This document shows positions 7,253 to 16,200 of a stretch of DNA of 47,198 bases, one piece after another (the first letter of the stretch is position 1; the number at the start of each line of letters is the position of its first letter). The notes below the pieces were generated by a model. That model had not been told where the DNA came from, did no database searches, and was given only the letters and a program-made list of their open reading frames with translations. Origin of the DNA: an uncultured Prevotellaceae bacterium (GTDB lineage: Bacteria > Bacteroidota > Bacteroidia > Bacteroidales > Muribaculaceae); assembly GCA_900318345.1 (NCBI GenBank), contig ONKD01000020.1, positions 1 to 47,198 on the forward strand, read 5' to 3'. The position numbers and the translations under genes were made by a program.

Positions 7253-8428
7253 TTATTCTTTTGGCCTGAGGGTGACGACCTTGGGGCGGTCGTCGGGGTT
7301 GACGATGCGGGCGAGGTAGTGGAGGACGCGCACACCTTGGACATCGTACAAAAGGCGGGATGCGGGCAGGAATACAGCCTTGCCATCAGCAGCCACGAGC
7401 CGTGCCGACATATTGCCGCGCCGGTCCTTGAACTCGGTGGTGAGCGTCAAGGCCACTTCGGGCAAGTCACTGTAGAGAAAATCGTCGAGAGCGGCAAGCG
7501 AGGCCTGATAGAGAAAACGGTTGTCACGGACAGGCTGCGTATCGGCAGGAACACTCTGGCGCAGGCGCTGATAGAAGTCGCTCAGGTGCCAACCGTTGCG
7601 GGTGTAGATATCACGATACTGGCGCAACTCGCATGCCGCTTCGGGAAACCTATTCTCCTTGATGAGCAATTGGGCAAGGCCCAGGTGGAGCCGCCCCGTC
7701 TTGTTCACGTCACGTTGCAGCAATAAAGCCTTGCACAAAGCGGCCTTGCGCTGGACGGGATCGGTCAAGAGAGCAGCGAGGTCGCTCCAGATGTAAGACT
7801 GGCCCGTAATCAACGCCAATTTCTTGTAGGCCTTCAACGCTTTGGCTTTTCGGCCAGTAGCGGCATACAAGCGGGCAAGGTAATACTTGTACAGGCTCTG
7901 TGTGGGGTATTGCTTAACGGCCTTGACCAATAGGGGCTCAAAATCGGAATTGAAGTCCTTGGCTCGCGTTTCATGCAACTCTTTAGCATACAGGCGGATG
8001 GCATGCTCAGCCACTGAGACAAACGTCACTATGCCTTCCCGACCCTCCTTCTTGTCTTGCTGCCAATCCTCGTCGGTGAGGTTGTCCATGCCCCACATCT
8101 CGAAAAACTTGCCGAACTTGAACTCGGCATCGCGAGCCTTGAGGCGTGTCGCCATCAGCAAGATGCGCGAGTGCAGACGTGAAGGGCGCTCATTGTCCAG
8201 CGACAGATAAGCCGCCAACGCTTGCCGCATCTCCAGCGAAGGCATCGTCTCTTGCTCGTGACGCACGTGGTAGTAGATGACCCATGCGAAGGAATTATTC
8301 AACCGAGCTGGTAGATTGCCTTGCTTCCACACGGGATAAAGGGCCTCGTAGGCTTCACGCGCCCGCGTGTGGTCCTTAATACCCGCGTCGGCGAGGTTCT
8401 TCAGACGGCTGTATTCGGTATTGTCCAT
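7253..8428 (-). CDS. TPR-like helical repeat protein, function unknown
   Basis: The 391-residue protein has no signal peptide and is mostly helical. Residues of about 150-290 read like tetratricopeptide repeats (YKYYLARLYAATGRKAKALK, GRLHLGLAQLLIKENRFPEA). The last 60 residues look beta-rich (GNMSARLVAADGKAVFLPAS) and may form a small OB-like domain. I do not recognise a specific family. Its ATG lies one base before the stop of the upstream GH2 gene, so it should be translated from the same mRNA as yihA and the GH2 gene. It is probably a cytoplasmic scaffold or regulator; that is inference. Confidence 0.75.
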   Translation of the reverse strand: MDNTEYSRLKNLADAGIKDHTRAREAYEALYPVWKQGNLPARLNNSFAWVIYYHVRHEQETMPSLEMRQALAAYLSLDNERPSRLHSRILLMATRLKARDAEFKFGKFFEMWGMDNLTDEDWQQDKKEGREGIVTFVSVAEHAIRLYAKELHETRAKDFNSDFEPLLVKAVKQYPTQSLYKYYLARLYAATGRKAKALKAYKKLALITGQSYIWSDLAALLTDPVQRKAALCKALLLQRDVNKTGRLHLGLAQLLIKENRFPEAACELRQYRDIYTRNGWHLSDFYQRLRQSVPADTQPVRDNRFLYQASLAALDDFLYSDLPEVALTLTTEFKDRRGNMSARLVAADGKAVFLPASRLLYDVQGVRVLHYLARIVNPDDRPKVVTLRPKE

Positions 8429-8429
8429 T

Positions 8430-10835
8430 TTACTTGACGGTAATGTTGACGCTGGATTTCATGCCGGTGGCAGGATCCTTGACGGTGAGGGTCATCACGC
8501 CTGGGGTTTTACCAGCCTGACAAACAACGACTAATTTGCCGTGGAAGAGGCTCATCTGGGGCTGGGTGAAGGGCTCCAGTGAGGTGGCGTCGCCATTGCA
8601 AGCGGCCTTGTAGGTGCCCGCGCCAGTCACGCTGAACTGCAAGCGGTTAGCAGCATCGGGACACAAGGTGCCGTTCTTGTCCACAAGGCTCACGGTGATA
8701 TAGGCCAGATCGTTGCCATCGGCCTTGATGGTCTTGCGCTCGGGCTCGAGCAGCAGGCGCTTGGGTTTACCGGCAGTGCGGATAATCTTCTGCCCTGCCT
8801 TGTTTCCGTTTTCGTCATAGACGACTACTTTTAGCTCTCCAGGCTGATAGATGACGTCACGCCAACGCAGGCGATAACGGTCCAGGCGAGTGGTATCATT
8901 CTTGGTGATGCGGCCCTGGCTCTTACCATTGACAAAGAGTTCGGCGCTGGGATAGTCGGTATAGCAATAGACGGGGGTCACCTTGCCCTTGCGGTCGGGC
9001 CATGTCCAGTGGGGCAACAGGTGGATGGTGTGCTCCTGCTTGTTCCAGTGGCTGCGATAGAGGTAATAACGGTCCTTGGGCAGGCCAGCGAGGTCGCAAA
9101 TACCGAAGTAGCTGCTGCGCGAGGGCCAGTATTCGTCGTATGGCGTGGGTTCGCCCAGATAATCATAACCCGTCCACACAAACTCGCCCACGGTCCAGTC
9201 AAAGTCGTCCTGCATCTTCCAGTCGTCGTCGGGCAGGTTGCTCCACCAGCAGTATTCCACGTCATAGCCCGAGCACTGGCCGTCAGGCCAAGCCTTGTTG
9301 GTGGCGACGGTGTCTGGGAAACAGTAATGGCCGCGCGTGCTCACGGTCGAGGCCGTCTCGCTGCCCAGGATAAAGCCCTGTGGCAGGCGCTGGATCATTT
9401 CCTCATACTTGTGTACACGGTAGTTATAGCCGGGCACATCGGCCACCTGGGCAAAACCGCACCAGATGGTGCCGTCGGGCTGGTCCATGCCGCAAGTCAC
9501 CATGCGGCTGGGGTCATACTGGTGGCACAGGGCGATGAGGTCCTTGTAGCGTTTCACGCCCTCGGGCTTCCATTGCTCGGGAATCTCGTTGCCCACGCTC
9601 CACATGATGATGCTGGGATGGTTGCGGTGGTTGAGCACCAGGTTGCGGATGTCCTGCTGCCACCACTCGTCCCAATAGCTGCCGTAGCCGTTGCGCACCT
9701 TGGGCTCCTTCCAGCCGTCAAAGCTCTCGGCCATGACCATCATGCCCAGGCTGTCGCAGACCTCCATCTGCATCGTCGAGGGCATATTGTGGCTCGTGCG
9801 GATGGCATCGGCACCCATGGCTTTCATCATCTCGATCTGGCGGATGAGGGCTGCCTTGTTGATGGCGGCACCCAACGGACCGAGGTCATGGTGCAGGCAA
9901 ACGCCTTTAATCTTGCGGCGCTCGCCGTTGAGCTGGAAACCGCCCTTCTTGCTGAAGGATACAGTGCGGATGCCCACACGCGTGCTCTGGCGGTCCATCT
10001 CCTTGCCTTCACAGGTCAGTACGGTCGTGATGCGGTAAAGATAGGGCGACTCGGGAGACCACAGCGAGGGATGATCCACTGTCATCTGCGTGGCAAAGTG
10101 GCCCATGCCGTCGGGAGCAGTCCGCTTGGTAGCCACCACCTTACCCGATGCGTCGGTCAACGTGATGGCCAACTCATAATCCCAGTCGAGCGAGCTGCTG
10201 GCATCGAGCTGATGCTCAACCTGCAGGGTGGCCTTGTCGGCGTCAATGCCCAGTGTGCGCACATACATGCCCCAGGTATCCAAGACATTAAATCCTTGAG
10301 TCATCACCACCTTCACGGGACGATAGATGCCGCCACCGGGATACCAGCGGTTGCTCTCCTCCTTGTTCTCGAGGCGCACCTCCAGGTCGTTGGCCGTGTT
10401 ATTGGCATAAATATAGGGGGAGGCATCGACGATAAAGGCATTGTAGCCGTAAGGCCAATGGCCAGCCTCCTGACCGTTGACATAGACGTGGGCATCGGCC
10501 ATCGCACCGTCAAACACGAGTTGAACGTGCTTGTAACTTACAGGCACGGTGAATGTGGTCTTATAATAGCCCTTGCCAATCCATGGCAGCGCGCCAGAGC
10601 GGCCCGACTTCTCGGTGGCCACATCCTCGCCGTTCTCCTTGATGGCGACGACCTGCAGGTCCCATTTCTTTTCAAAGGGGCCATCGATGGCCCAATCGTG
10701 GGGCACAGTCACCGTGCGCCACTGAAGTTGATCGCGTGAGAATTGCCAATTCTCGCACAGATATACGTCTCTATGGCTCTGAGCCAATGTCGTTAAGATA
10801 ACTAGTGCCGAAATCAGGGAAAAAATCGCTCTCAT
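8430..10835 (-). CDS. Secreted glycoside hydrolase family 2 enzyme (beta-galactosidase-like)
   Basis: The 801-residue protein has a signal peptide ([20 protein letters not shown]), a jelly-roll sugar-binding domain (about 25-180, containing [12 protein letters not shown]), an Ig-like domain (about 185-295), a TIM barrel (about 300-600) and C-terminal beta domains. The catalytic acid/base is E417 in WSVGNEIPE and the likely nucleophile is E493 in [16 protein letters not shown] and ESFDGW are further GH2 barrel motifs. Such enzymes cleave terminal beta-galactosides or related beta-glycosides; the substrate cannot be set here. The start ATG overlaps the yihA stop by 4 bp, an odd pairing of a secreted glycosidase with a ribosome-assembly GTPase, and there is no SusCD pair directly beside it. 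Confidence 0.92.
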   Translation of the reverse strand: MRAIFSLISALVILTTLAQSHRDVYLCENWQFSRDQLQWRTVTVPHDWAIDGPFEKKWDLQVVAIKENGEDVATEKSGRSGALPWIGKGYYKTTFTVPVSYKHVQLVFDGAMADAHVYVNGQEAGHWPYGYNAFIVDASPYIYANNTANDLEVRLENKEESNRWYPGGGIYRPVKVVMTQGFNVLDTWGMYVRTLGIDADKATLQVEHQLDASSSLDWDYELAITLTDASGKVVATKRTAPDGMGHFATQMTVDHPSLWSPESPYLYRITTVLTCEGKEMDRQSTRVGIRTVSFSKKGGFQLNGERRKIKGVCLHHDLGPLGAAINKAALIRQIEMMKAMGADAIRTSHNMPSTMQMEVCDSLGMMVMAESFDGWKEPKVRNGYGSYWDEWWQQDIRNLVLNHRNHPSIIMWSVGNEIPEQWKPEGVKRYKDLIALCHQYDPSRMVTCGMDQPDGTIWCGFAQVADVPGYNYRVHKYEEMIQRLPQGFILGSETASTVSTRGHYCFPDTVATNKAWPDGQCSGYDVEYCWWSNLPDDDWKMQDDFDWTVGEFVWTGYDYLGEPTPYDEYWPSRSSYFGICDLAGLPKDRYYLYRSHWNKQEHTIHLLPHWTWPDRKGKVTPVYCYTDYPSAELFVNGKSQGRITKNDTTRLDRYRLRWRDVIYQPGELKVVVYDENGNKAGQKIIRTAGKPKRLLLEPERKTIKADGNDLAYITVSLVDKNGTLCPDAANRLQFSVTGAGTYKAACNGDATSLEPFTQPQMSLFHGKLVVVCQAGKTPGVMTLTVKDPATGMKSSVNITVK

Positions 10836-11437
10836 TGTTGTTTAAGTTGCTGATTTATAGAGTCAATATAACCCAGGACCTCATCACGGCCACGGCTATC
10901 CTCGCTTGATGTCATAAAAATAGGAGGTAGCTCTTCCCATGTCTCGAGAAGCACTTTCTTGTATTCCTCGACGGCGGCGGGGCCAGCCACCTTGCCCAGC
11001 TTGTCCATCTTGGTAAACACGATCGAGAACGGCACTCCATTCTCGCCGAGCCACTCCATGAACTCGAGATCAATCTTCTGCGGCTTGAGGCGGCTGTCAA
11101 CAAGGACAAACAGGTTGGTCATTTGCTCACGGCCCAGCACATAGCCCTCAATCATGCGCCGCAACTGCTCACGGCTCTCCTTGCTGCGCTTGGCAAAGCC
11201 ATAGCCCGGCAAGTCGACGATATACCACTCGCCGTTAATCAGGAAATGATTGATGAGTAATGTCTTGCCCGGCGTGGAACTGGTTTTGGCCAGCGCCTTG
11301 CGGCCTGTGAGCATATTGATGAGTGAAGACTTGCCCACGTTGCTGCGCCCGATAAAAGCATACTCGGGCAATTGAGTGGCGGGACACTTGCGGTAATCGC
11401 TGTTACTGATTTTAAACTCGGCTGATTTGATATTCAT
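10832..11437 (-). CDS. yihA: Ribosome biogenesis GTPase YihA/YsxC (EngB)
   Basis: The 201-residue EngB-family GTPase has the full set of G motifs: G1 [12 protein letters not shown] (about residues 31-42), G3 [10 protein letters not shown]4 TKMDKL and G5-like TSSED. It is cytoplasmic and assists late assembly of the 50S subunit. Length is typical (about 200). It is first of the tightly packed operon yihA - GH2 - TPR protein, with a promoter -7 box at 11476-11483. Confidence 0.96.
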   Translation of the reverse strand: MNIKSAEFKISNSDYRKCPATQLPEYAFIGRSNVGKSSLINMLTGRKALAKTSSTPGKTLLINHFLINGEWYIVDLPGYGFAKRSKESREQLRRMIEGYVLGREQMTNLFVLVDSRLKPQKIDLEFMEWLGENGVPFSIVFTKMDKLGKVAGPAAVEEYKKVLLETWEELPPIFMTSSEDSRGRDEVLGYIDSINQQLKQQ

Positions 11438-11475
11438 ATTCTATTCGGTTGCTGTGTTGGTCGTTATCGTGTGTG

Positions 11476-11483
11476 CAAAATTA
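11476..11483 (-). promoter_or_regulatory. -7 box of the yihA operon promoter
   Basis: TAATTTTG on the minus strand, 38 bp before the yihA ATG. It lies directly after the T-tract of the terminator of the upstream gene, so terminator and promoter abut. The -33 element is poor. Confidence 0.6.
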
Positions 11484-11484
11484 C

Positions 11485-11530
11485 AAAAAAAAATGATTGG
11501 GTCGAAATTCCATGACAGGAATCTCGACCC
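11485..11530 (-). terminator. Rho-independent terminator after the large secreted protein gene
   Basis: GGGTCGA (11499-11505) plus ATTCC (11507-11511) pair with GGAAT (11518-11522) plus TCGACCC (11524-11530), one mismatch, loop of 6. On the minus strand a run of nine T (11493-11485) follows. It ends transcription of the SusC-to-11587 operon. Confidence 0.8.
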
Positions 11531-11586
11531 ATAATCGTGATGATGCTAAACGGTTATGTTACCGCCACATCATTTTTCAGCTATGA

Positions 11587-13521
11587 TTACTTGTTGAAAA
11601 CCTTGCGGGCACTGCCATCGCTCATCTTAACGATGTTGATACCCTGCTGCATGCCACTGAGCTGACGGCCAGTTACATCATAGTAACCAACGGGAACTGC
11701 ATTGGTGTTAACGAGTTCCTCCTCGAGGCCATTCATATACTGAGAGAACTTGTAGTCAACATAAGCACCGGGAATGCTGAAGCGGATAGTTGCCGTACGA
11801 CCAATTAAACCTTCGGGCAGCGGAGCACAAGTCACGTGGCCAAGGATGAGACCACTGAACTCGCCACTCTCGTCAACCTCGTCCTCAAGCTCAACTTCCA
11901 GCCAATCGGGGAGCTCGTCTGAACCGTTCCAGGTAATCTCCCAATCCTCAGATGCATTGTATGAGAAGAACTCAATTGCGTCACAAACGACGGTAGTGTC
12001 GCTAAACTCAAATTCTTTCTCAAACTCGCCACCCTCCTGGGGGAACTGGTATTCGCCATCCTCAATGTCATAGTTGAAAGTGATGAAGGGGTTCTCGGTA
12101 CCAATGAACAGGGTCAAACCGGTCTTCATGGTAGCTCTCTTCTCGGGCCACTCCTCATCGTCACCAGCCATGAAGCGGTTGTTCAAACCACGCCAGCGGT
12201 ATTCGCCAGTGAAGTACCTCCTGGGGTTACCAGTCTCCTCGTCAAAGATGGTGTCACCATTCTGATCGAGCTCAACCTCAAAGATACCTTCCTTCAGATA
12301 GCACAACTCACCGTAACCCTCATCGGTCTCGTCATCAATGCAGCAGAAAGCTGAGAACTCAACGAGGTTCTCCATGCCCTCATCATTGTAGCCTTCAACG
12401 GTAACCAGGATGGGATAATCAATGGTGGGATTGTACTCATAAACCAGGTCGGGATCATCCTCATCGTAGCCGTAGAGGGTGAACTCAATCAGACCGTTCT
12501 TATCCTCACCAGTGGTGGGAGTTACAGTGGCCTCACCAGTGCAAATCAGAGTACCAGGCTCGGCGGGCAGAACAGCTGAAGTCAAGTTATCATCGATATA
12601 AGCAGGAATTTCATCCAGTTTATAGATCTTACAGGTCATCTTGACGGGAGCGGTAACTACCATGTCGGTATAAGCCTGCAGATAAACTTTCTTCAACAGA
12701 TAGGGATTCTCGGGTTTCTCAAAGGCCATAGCCATACCGTCAACCTTAGAGGCGTTCTTACCGAACCACCAGCCATACTGGTTGTCACCATAAGGATCAG
12801 CACCATAATATCTTGAGAAGATACCATCAACGTTGCCATTGCGGCCACCATTGACCATGGTCTTACTTGAGTACATGAATTCTACACCCTCCTCGTATTG
12901 CTCATTATAAACAATGCTCAAGATCTGCAGAGGAATGGGAGTGCCATCATCGTTGTAGCTCTTCATCTGATAATCATACCAGTCGGCAGCGGGATCTTCC
13001 AGGTCGCCATCGATAGCATAGAAAATAGGAGCATCATCAACGGCAATCCAGTCGGCAAACGTGATTGACATCACGTCATCAGCGCCATAATACTCACCCC
13101 TGATCCATAAATCCCATGCGCAGTGGGTTGTCTCGTCAGCACCACCGATGCTACCTTCCCAAGTGTAGGGGCCAAAAGGCTTGTTCATCAAGAAAGCAAC
13201 GTTACCATAGGAATAGAAACCCTTACCACCATCGGCTACGATCAGCGGAGAGCAATACATACCGGCAGGACGGCGATAGAAAGGAGCCAGGAAACCAGCC
13301 TTCTTGGGAGCATTGGCACTATTAGGTGCTACATAGGCACCAGACTTCATTTCCTTCATCGAGACCTGAGAGAGATCCAACTGATGGGCAGGAGCATGTT
13401 TTTGAAGCTGGGTCAGCTTCTCTTTTGCGTCGGCCGCATGGTTCTGATAGGCCGGCTTCAATTGTGCGCTCGCAGTCGATACCATAAGAGCTGCGGCAGC
13501 TAAAAGTAAATACTTTTTCAT
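11587..13521 (-). CDS. Large secreted protein with T9SS-like C-terminal tail (paralogue of 43456-45309)
   Basis: The 644-residue protein has a signal peptide (MKKYLLLAAAALMVSTASA), a low-complexity region to about residue 75, then the motif PFYRRPAGMYCSP and a long beta-rich acidic body. Near the C-terminus comes an Ig-like stretch with SEDWEITWNGSDELPDWLE, then the tail GYYDVTGRQLSGMQQGINIV ending in KVFNK, which resembles the type A sorting signal of type IX secretion clients. It is last in the SusC-SusD-Mx1-DUF4302 operon, separated by 110 bp and a hairpin. A paralogue lies 30 kb away. No enzymatic domain is recognised; a surface or secreted binding protein is a guess. Confidence 0.8.
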   Translation of the reverse strand: MKKYLLLAAAALMVSTASAQLKPAYQNHAADAKEKLTQLQKHAPAHQLDLSQVSMKEMKSGAYVAPNSANAPKKAGFLAPFYRRPAGMYCSPLIVADGGKGFYSYGNVAFLMNKPFGPYTWEGSIGGADETTHCAWDLWIRGEYYGADDVMSITFADWIAVDDAPIFYAIDGDLEDPAADWYDYQMKSYNDDGTPIPLQILSIVYNEQYEEGVEFMYSSKTMVNGGRNGNVDGIFSRYYGADPYGDNQYGWWFGKNASKVDGMAMAFEKPENPYLLKKVYLQAYTDMVVTAPVKMTCKIYKLDEIPAYIDDNLTSAVLPAEPGTLICTGEATVTPTTGEDKNGLIEFTLYGYDEDDPDLVYEYNPTIDYPILVTVEGYNDEGMENLVEFSAFCCIDDETDEGYGELCYLKEGIFEVELDQNGDTIFDEETGNPRRYFTGEYRWRGLNNRFMAGDDEEWPEKRATMKTGLTLFIGTENPFITFNYDIEDGEYQFPQEGGEFEKEFEFSDTTVVCDAIEFFSYNASEDWEITWNGSDELPDWLEVELEDEVDESGEFSGLILGHVTCAPLPEGLIGRTATIRFSIPGAYVDYKFSQYMNGLEEELVNTNAVPVGYYDVTGRQLSGMQQGINIVKMSDGSARKVFNK

Positions 13522-13585
13522 AAATGAATCTTTGTTATGTTAATAAAAAATGAATATTATCTTTTTTGGGATTTACTGCCCCGGA

Positions 13586-13613
13586 GCATTGGCTCGCCAT
13601 GACGAGCCAATGC
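13586..13613. repeat. Perfect 11-bp hairpin between the DUF4302 gene and the secreted protein gene
   Basis: GCATTGGCTCG (13586-13596) pairs exactly with CGAGCCAATGC (13603-13613), loop 6. No adjacent T-tract is present on the minus strand, so it may act as an mRNA-stabilising or attenuating hairpin rather than a full terminator. Confidence 0.6.
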
Positions 13614-13631
13614 CCGAGCAGCAACTAATTA

Positions 13632-15014
13632 TTATTGCAGGTTCCAAACCAAGTAGTTCTCGGCATGGCCATCCTGAGCCATCGTGATGGCAACAGGAGC
13701 CAGCATCGAAACTGAGCTCAGATTAAAATTATTTGAGCCGATGAACTCGATAAACTCTGCAACCTTGGTAGAATTCTGAAGCAGACGGTTGGCATAATCG
13801 TTAGAGCCAGCAAAATTGAACTTCACTTGAGATGTGCTCACAGTCGTGGGAGTGAAGTAGAAGTGAGCCTCGGGAGAAACTGAAGCCGAACGTCTAACCT
13901 TCATGTTCAGTACAAATGTTGACAGGTCACTGTTATAGGTGATCACAGCCTCCTTGAGCTTTGAACCGCTCTTCTCACCAGGAACGCTGGGCAGCTGCTG
14001 GTTGATCTCTTTAACCAAATCCAGGAATCGGCCACTCATATCGGTGCTCTTGGTCACGTCAAAGTCGCACTTCCACTTGAGCGCATCCTTTGAGTTGAAC
14101 AGGTTATTCTCCAGGGCATCGGCAACGATGAGCGTCTGATTGTCCTCAACACACAGGAGCGTACCGTCGGCCTGCTTTTTAAACCATTGAATGGTGTAGC
14201 CATCGAGCGTCACAGGGTTCATAAACGCCATGCCATCATGAGTAATAATGGTGTTGTGATACTCAGAGCTGCTGATCTTATCATCACCCTCACGATACAG
14301 TCTCATGTTGCATGATGAAGCACTCTCAGCAATCCAACGCTGTCCGTTAGGCAGAATGATGAACACATAAGGAATAGTTCCGCTGAAGAGGGTCTTGTTC
14401 ATCACATTCACCTCGTTGAGGTAAGTCTCGTCATCGATCGAGGTCGACAAGCGCGTCATCACCATGGGCAGATTGTACTTCTTACCAGTCAAGTAGATGG
14501 TATCGCCCGAGTACTTCATGATATTGAACTCGTAATCACCCTCGTGGCCGTAGCCCTCGGTGTTAGCGATACCGTCACCACCAGCACCACCAGTGGGCAC
14601 CTTGTCGGGGGAGGCAAAGAGATGGAAGTACTTGTTATAGGTATTGAACGAGAGCACAAGGCTATTGTCCAAGATCAGCTCCCACATTGAGTCCTCGCTA
14701 CCAAAGGCAGATGCATTCAAGGAATTATTCTTGATGTAGTTGATCCACTTGTTGTGGCCCGACATGGTCACCATGCCATCTTTCTTGAAGGACAGGATGT
14801 AGGTATAACCGGGCTCGCCAGTGTTGGAGAAATACTCCAGTTTCCACTTGCCGCCATCACGAGTGAGGATATCAAAATACTCAGTCCTGGCATTTTCCAG
14901 TCTGATGACTGCATCCTCGTCAAAGATGTCGTCCATTTCATTCGAGCATGAACCCAGCGAGAGCGAGGCCAATGCAACGAAAGTCAATAATGAAATATTT
15001 AAAAACTTTTTCAT
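13632..15014 (-). CDS. DUF4302-like surface lipoprotein
   Basis: The 460-residue protein has a lipoprotein signal (MKKFLNISLLTFVALASLSL-GSC); the cysteine is followed by SNEMDD, acidic residues of the kind that mark surface-exposed Bacteroidetes lipoproteins. The segment ENARTEYFDILTRDGGKWKL leading into LEYFSNTGEPGYTYILSFKK matches my memory of DUF4302, a family found next to SusCD pairs and Mx1-type metallopeptidases. Function is unknown. It follows the Mx1 gene by 31 bp and is probably part of the same outer-membrane uptake complex. Confidence 0.8.
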   Translation of the reverse strand: MKKFLNISLLTFVALASLSLGSCSNEMDDIFDEDAVIRLENARTEYFDILTRDGGKWKLEYFSNTGEPGYTYILSFKKDGMVTMSGHNKWINYIKNNSLNASAFGSEDSMWELILDNSLVLSFNTYNKYFHLFASPDKVPTGGAGGDGIANTEGYGHEGDYEFNIMKYSGDTIYLTGKKYNLPMVMTRLSTSIDDETYLNEVNVMNKTLFSGTIPYVFIILPNGQRWIAESASSCNMRLYREGDDKISSSEYHNTIITHDGMAFMNPVTLDGYTIQWFKKQADGTLLCVEDNQTLIVADALENNLFNSKDALKWKCDFDVTKSTDMSGRFLDLVKEINQQLPSVPGEKSGSKLKEAVITYNSDLSTFVLNMKVRRSASVSPEAHFYFTPTTVSTSQVKFNFAGSNDYANRLLQNSTKVAEFIEFIGSNNFNLSSVSMLAPVAITMAQDGHAENYLVWNLQ

Positions 15015-15045
15015 TTCCTTTTCATCATGTTAGATTGGTAAAACA

Positions 15046-16164
15046 TTACTGGATCTCAGAGACCCACTTGCGCAATTCAACGATGTTATAGGTTTGCTGA
15101 CGATCGCGAACCTCTTGACGCAACGCATCAAGGTCGATACCCCATGCGTCGTGGAACCACTGGCGCGCAATCTGAACTTTCTGCTCAATGGCTTTCTTGC
15201 CATCGATACCATCCTCGTCCACTACGTCATAAACGATGAACGGGTCACGGGGGTTCTCGGGATTGTAGTAATACCTGTGAACAGTACCGTCGGGATCGGT
15301 CTTGGTAGTTACCTGGGTGTCACCCTGGACTACGTAAACGGGATCCTGAGTGGCATCATTCTGGGGATAGTAGAAGAACCTGCAATAATTGCCCTTCTTA
15401 TCCTTGTGCCAGCCACATGATGCAGTCTCGAGCAGTTGCTCCCAGCGGGCGTCGGTATAAGTGATGTAGCAAGCTACGGTCTCGGCAAAGTCCTCGTTAT
15501 ACTCACTAGCAGCATAACCGGTCACGAAACCCTCGGAGCTGATCTCAACGCCACGGTCACGCCACTCACTGGGCACATAGTGACCATTGGAAATCTCACG
15601 GAACTCGGTGGGATAGATCTTGGTCTGGTGCAACACGTGAGCAAACTCATGGTGCATCGTGTGGAAGTAAGAGTCATTCATCTCCCAGAAGTTGTAGGGA
15701 TTCATCGCGTTCACCTTGAACAGAGTGATCTTCACACCACCCTCGGCAAGACCTACGGTCTCACCGTAATTAGGTGAAATCTGAGCTGAACCCACCAGCA
15801 GAATGATGCGGGGACCATAGGTCTTCAGGAACTCCTTGCTGGCCACGGTCTCATACACATCAAACCACAGATACTTGCAAGCTACAGCCATATCAATAGC
15901 CTTAGTATACTCGGCAGGCACCAGATTGTAGTTCATGTTGGTGCTGACATCCGGCATCTTGTAGAGGAACGTCAAGTTGAAAGGATCAAGGTAATTATCC
16001 TTGAGGAACTTGTCTAGCTTATAGGTCGTGGATGAGGGGTCGAGCGACTCGTCTACCTCAGGAAAGATCGTCGGGCCCAATTTATCATCATCGCATGACG
16101 ATAATGACATGGCGGCAACTGCCACGAGCAAGAAAGCTGAAATATAATATTGTATCTTTTTCAT
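15046..16164 (-). CDS. Lipoprotein zinc metallopeptidase, Mx1 type
   Basis: The 372-residue protein has a lipoprotein signal (SLSSC) followed by DDD, suggesting surface display. The zinc-binding motif HHEFAHVLHQ (HExxH) lies near residue 170, and a downstream region ASEYNEDFAETVACYITY supplies a likely third ligand (E in DFAE). This arrangement fits the putative zinc-binding metallopeptidase family (Peptidase_Mx1) seen in many Bacteroidetes SusCD operons. It probably cuts proteins or glycopeptides at the cell surface before uptake; the substrate is unknown. It lies 36 bp after susD and 31 bp before the DUF4302 gene. Confidence 0.87.
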   Translation of the reverse strand: MKKIQYYISAFLLVAVAAMSLSSCDDDKLGPTIFPEVDESLDPSSTTYKLDKFLKDNYLDPFNLTFLYKMPDVSTNMNYNLVPAEYTKAIDMAVACKYLWFDVYETVASKEFLKTYGPRIILLVGSAQISPNYGETVGLAEGGVKITLFKVNAMNPYNFWEMNDSYFHTMHHEFAHVLHQTKIYPTEFREISNGHYVPSEWRDRGVEISSEGFVTGYAASEYNEDFAETVACYITYTDARWEQLLETASCGWHKDKKGNYCRFFYYPQNDATQDPVYVVQGDTQVTTKTDPDGTVHRYYYNPENPRDPFIVYDVVDEDGIDGKKAIEQKVQIARQWFHDAWGIDLDALRQEVRDRQQTYNIVELRKWVSEIQ

Positions 16165-16200
16165 TGTAATCTTTTTCTTATTGATTTTACATTTCTATGC

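Noticed and set aside
6112-7386. Longer version of the ATP-grasp gene starting at 7386.
   Set aside because: It would overlap the end of the TPR-like gene by over 130 bp, and the extra 79 residues look non-coding; the NPEHDLAL start at 7149 or 7146 is better.
9009-10739. Long open frame of 576 codons opposite the GH2 gene, and several other long antisense frames (e.g. 2402-3265).
   Set aside because: They mirror real genes with clear motifs on the other strand; their translations are rich in H, V, L and A without domains, as expected from codon bias.
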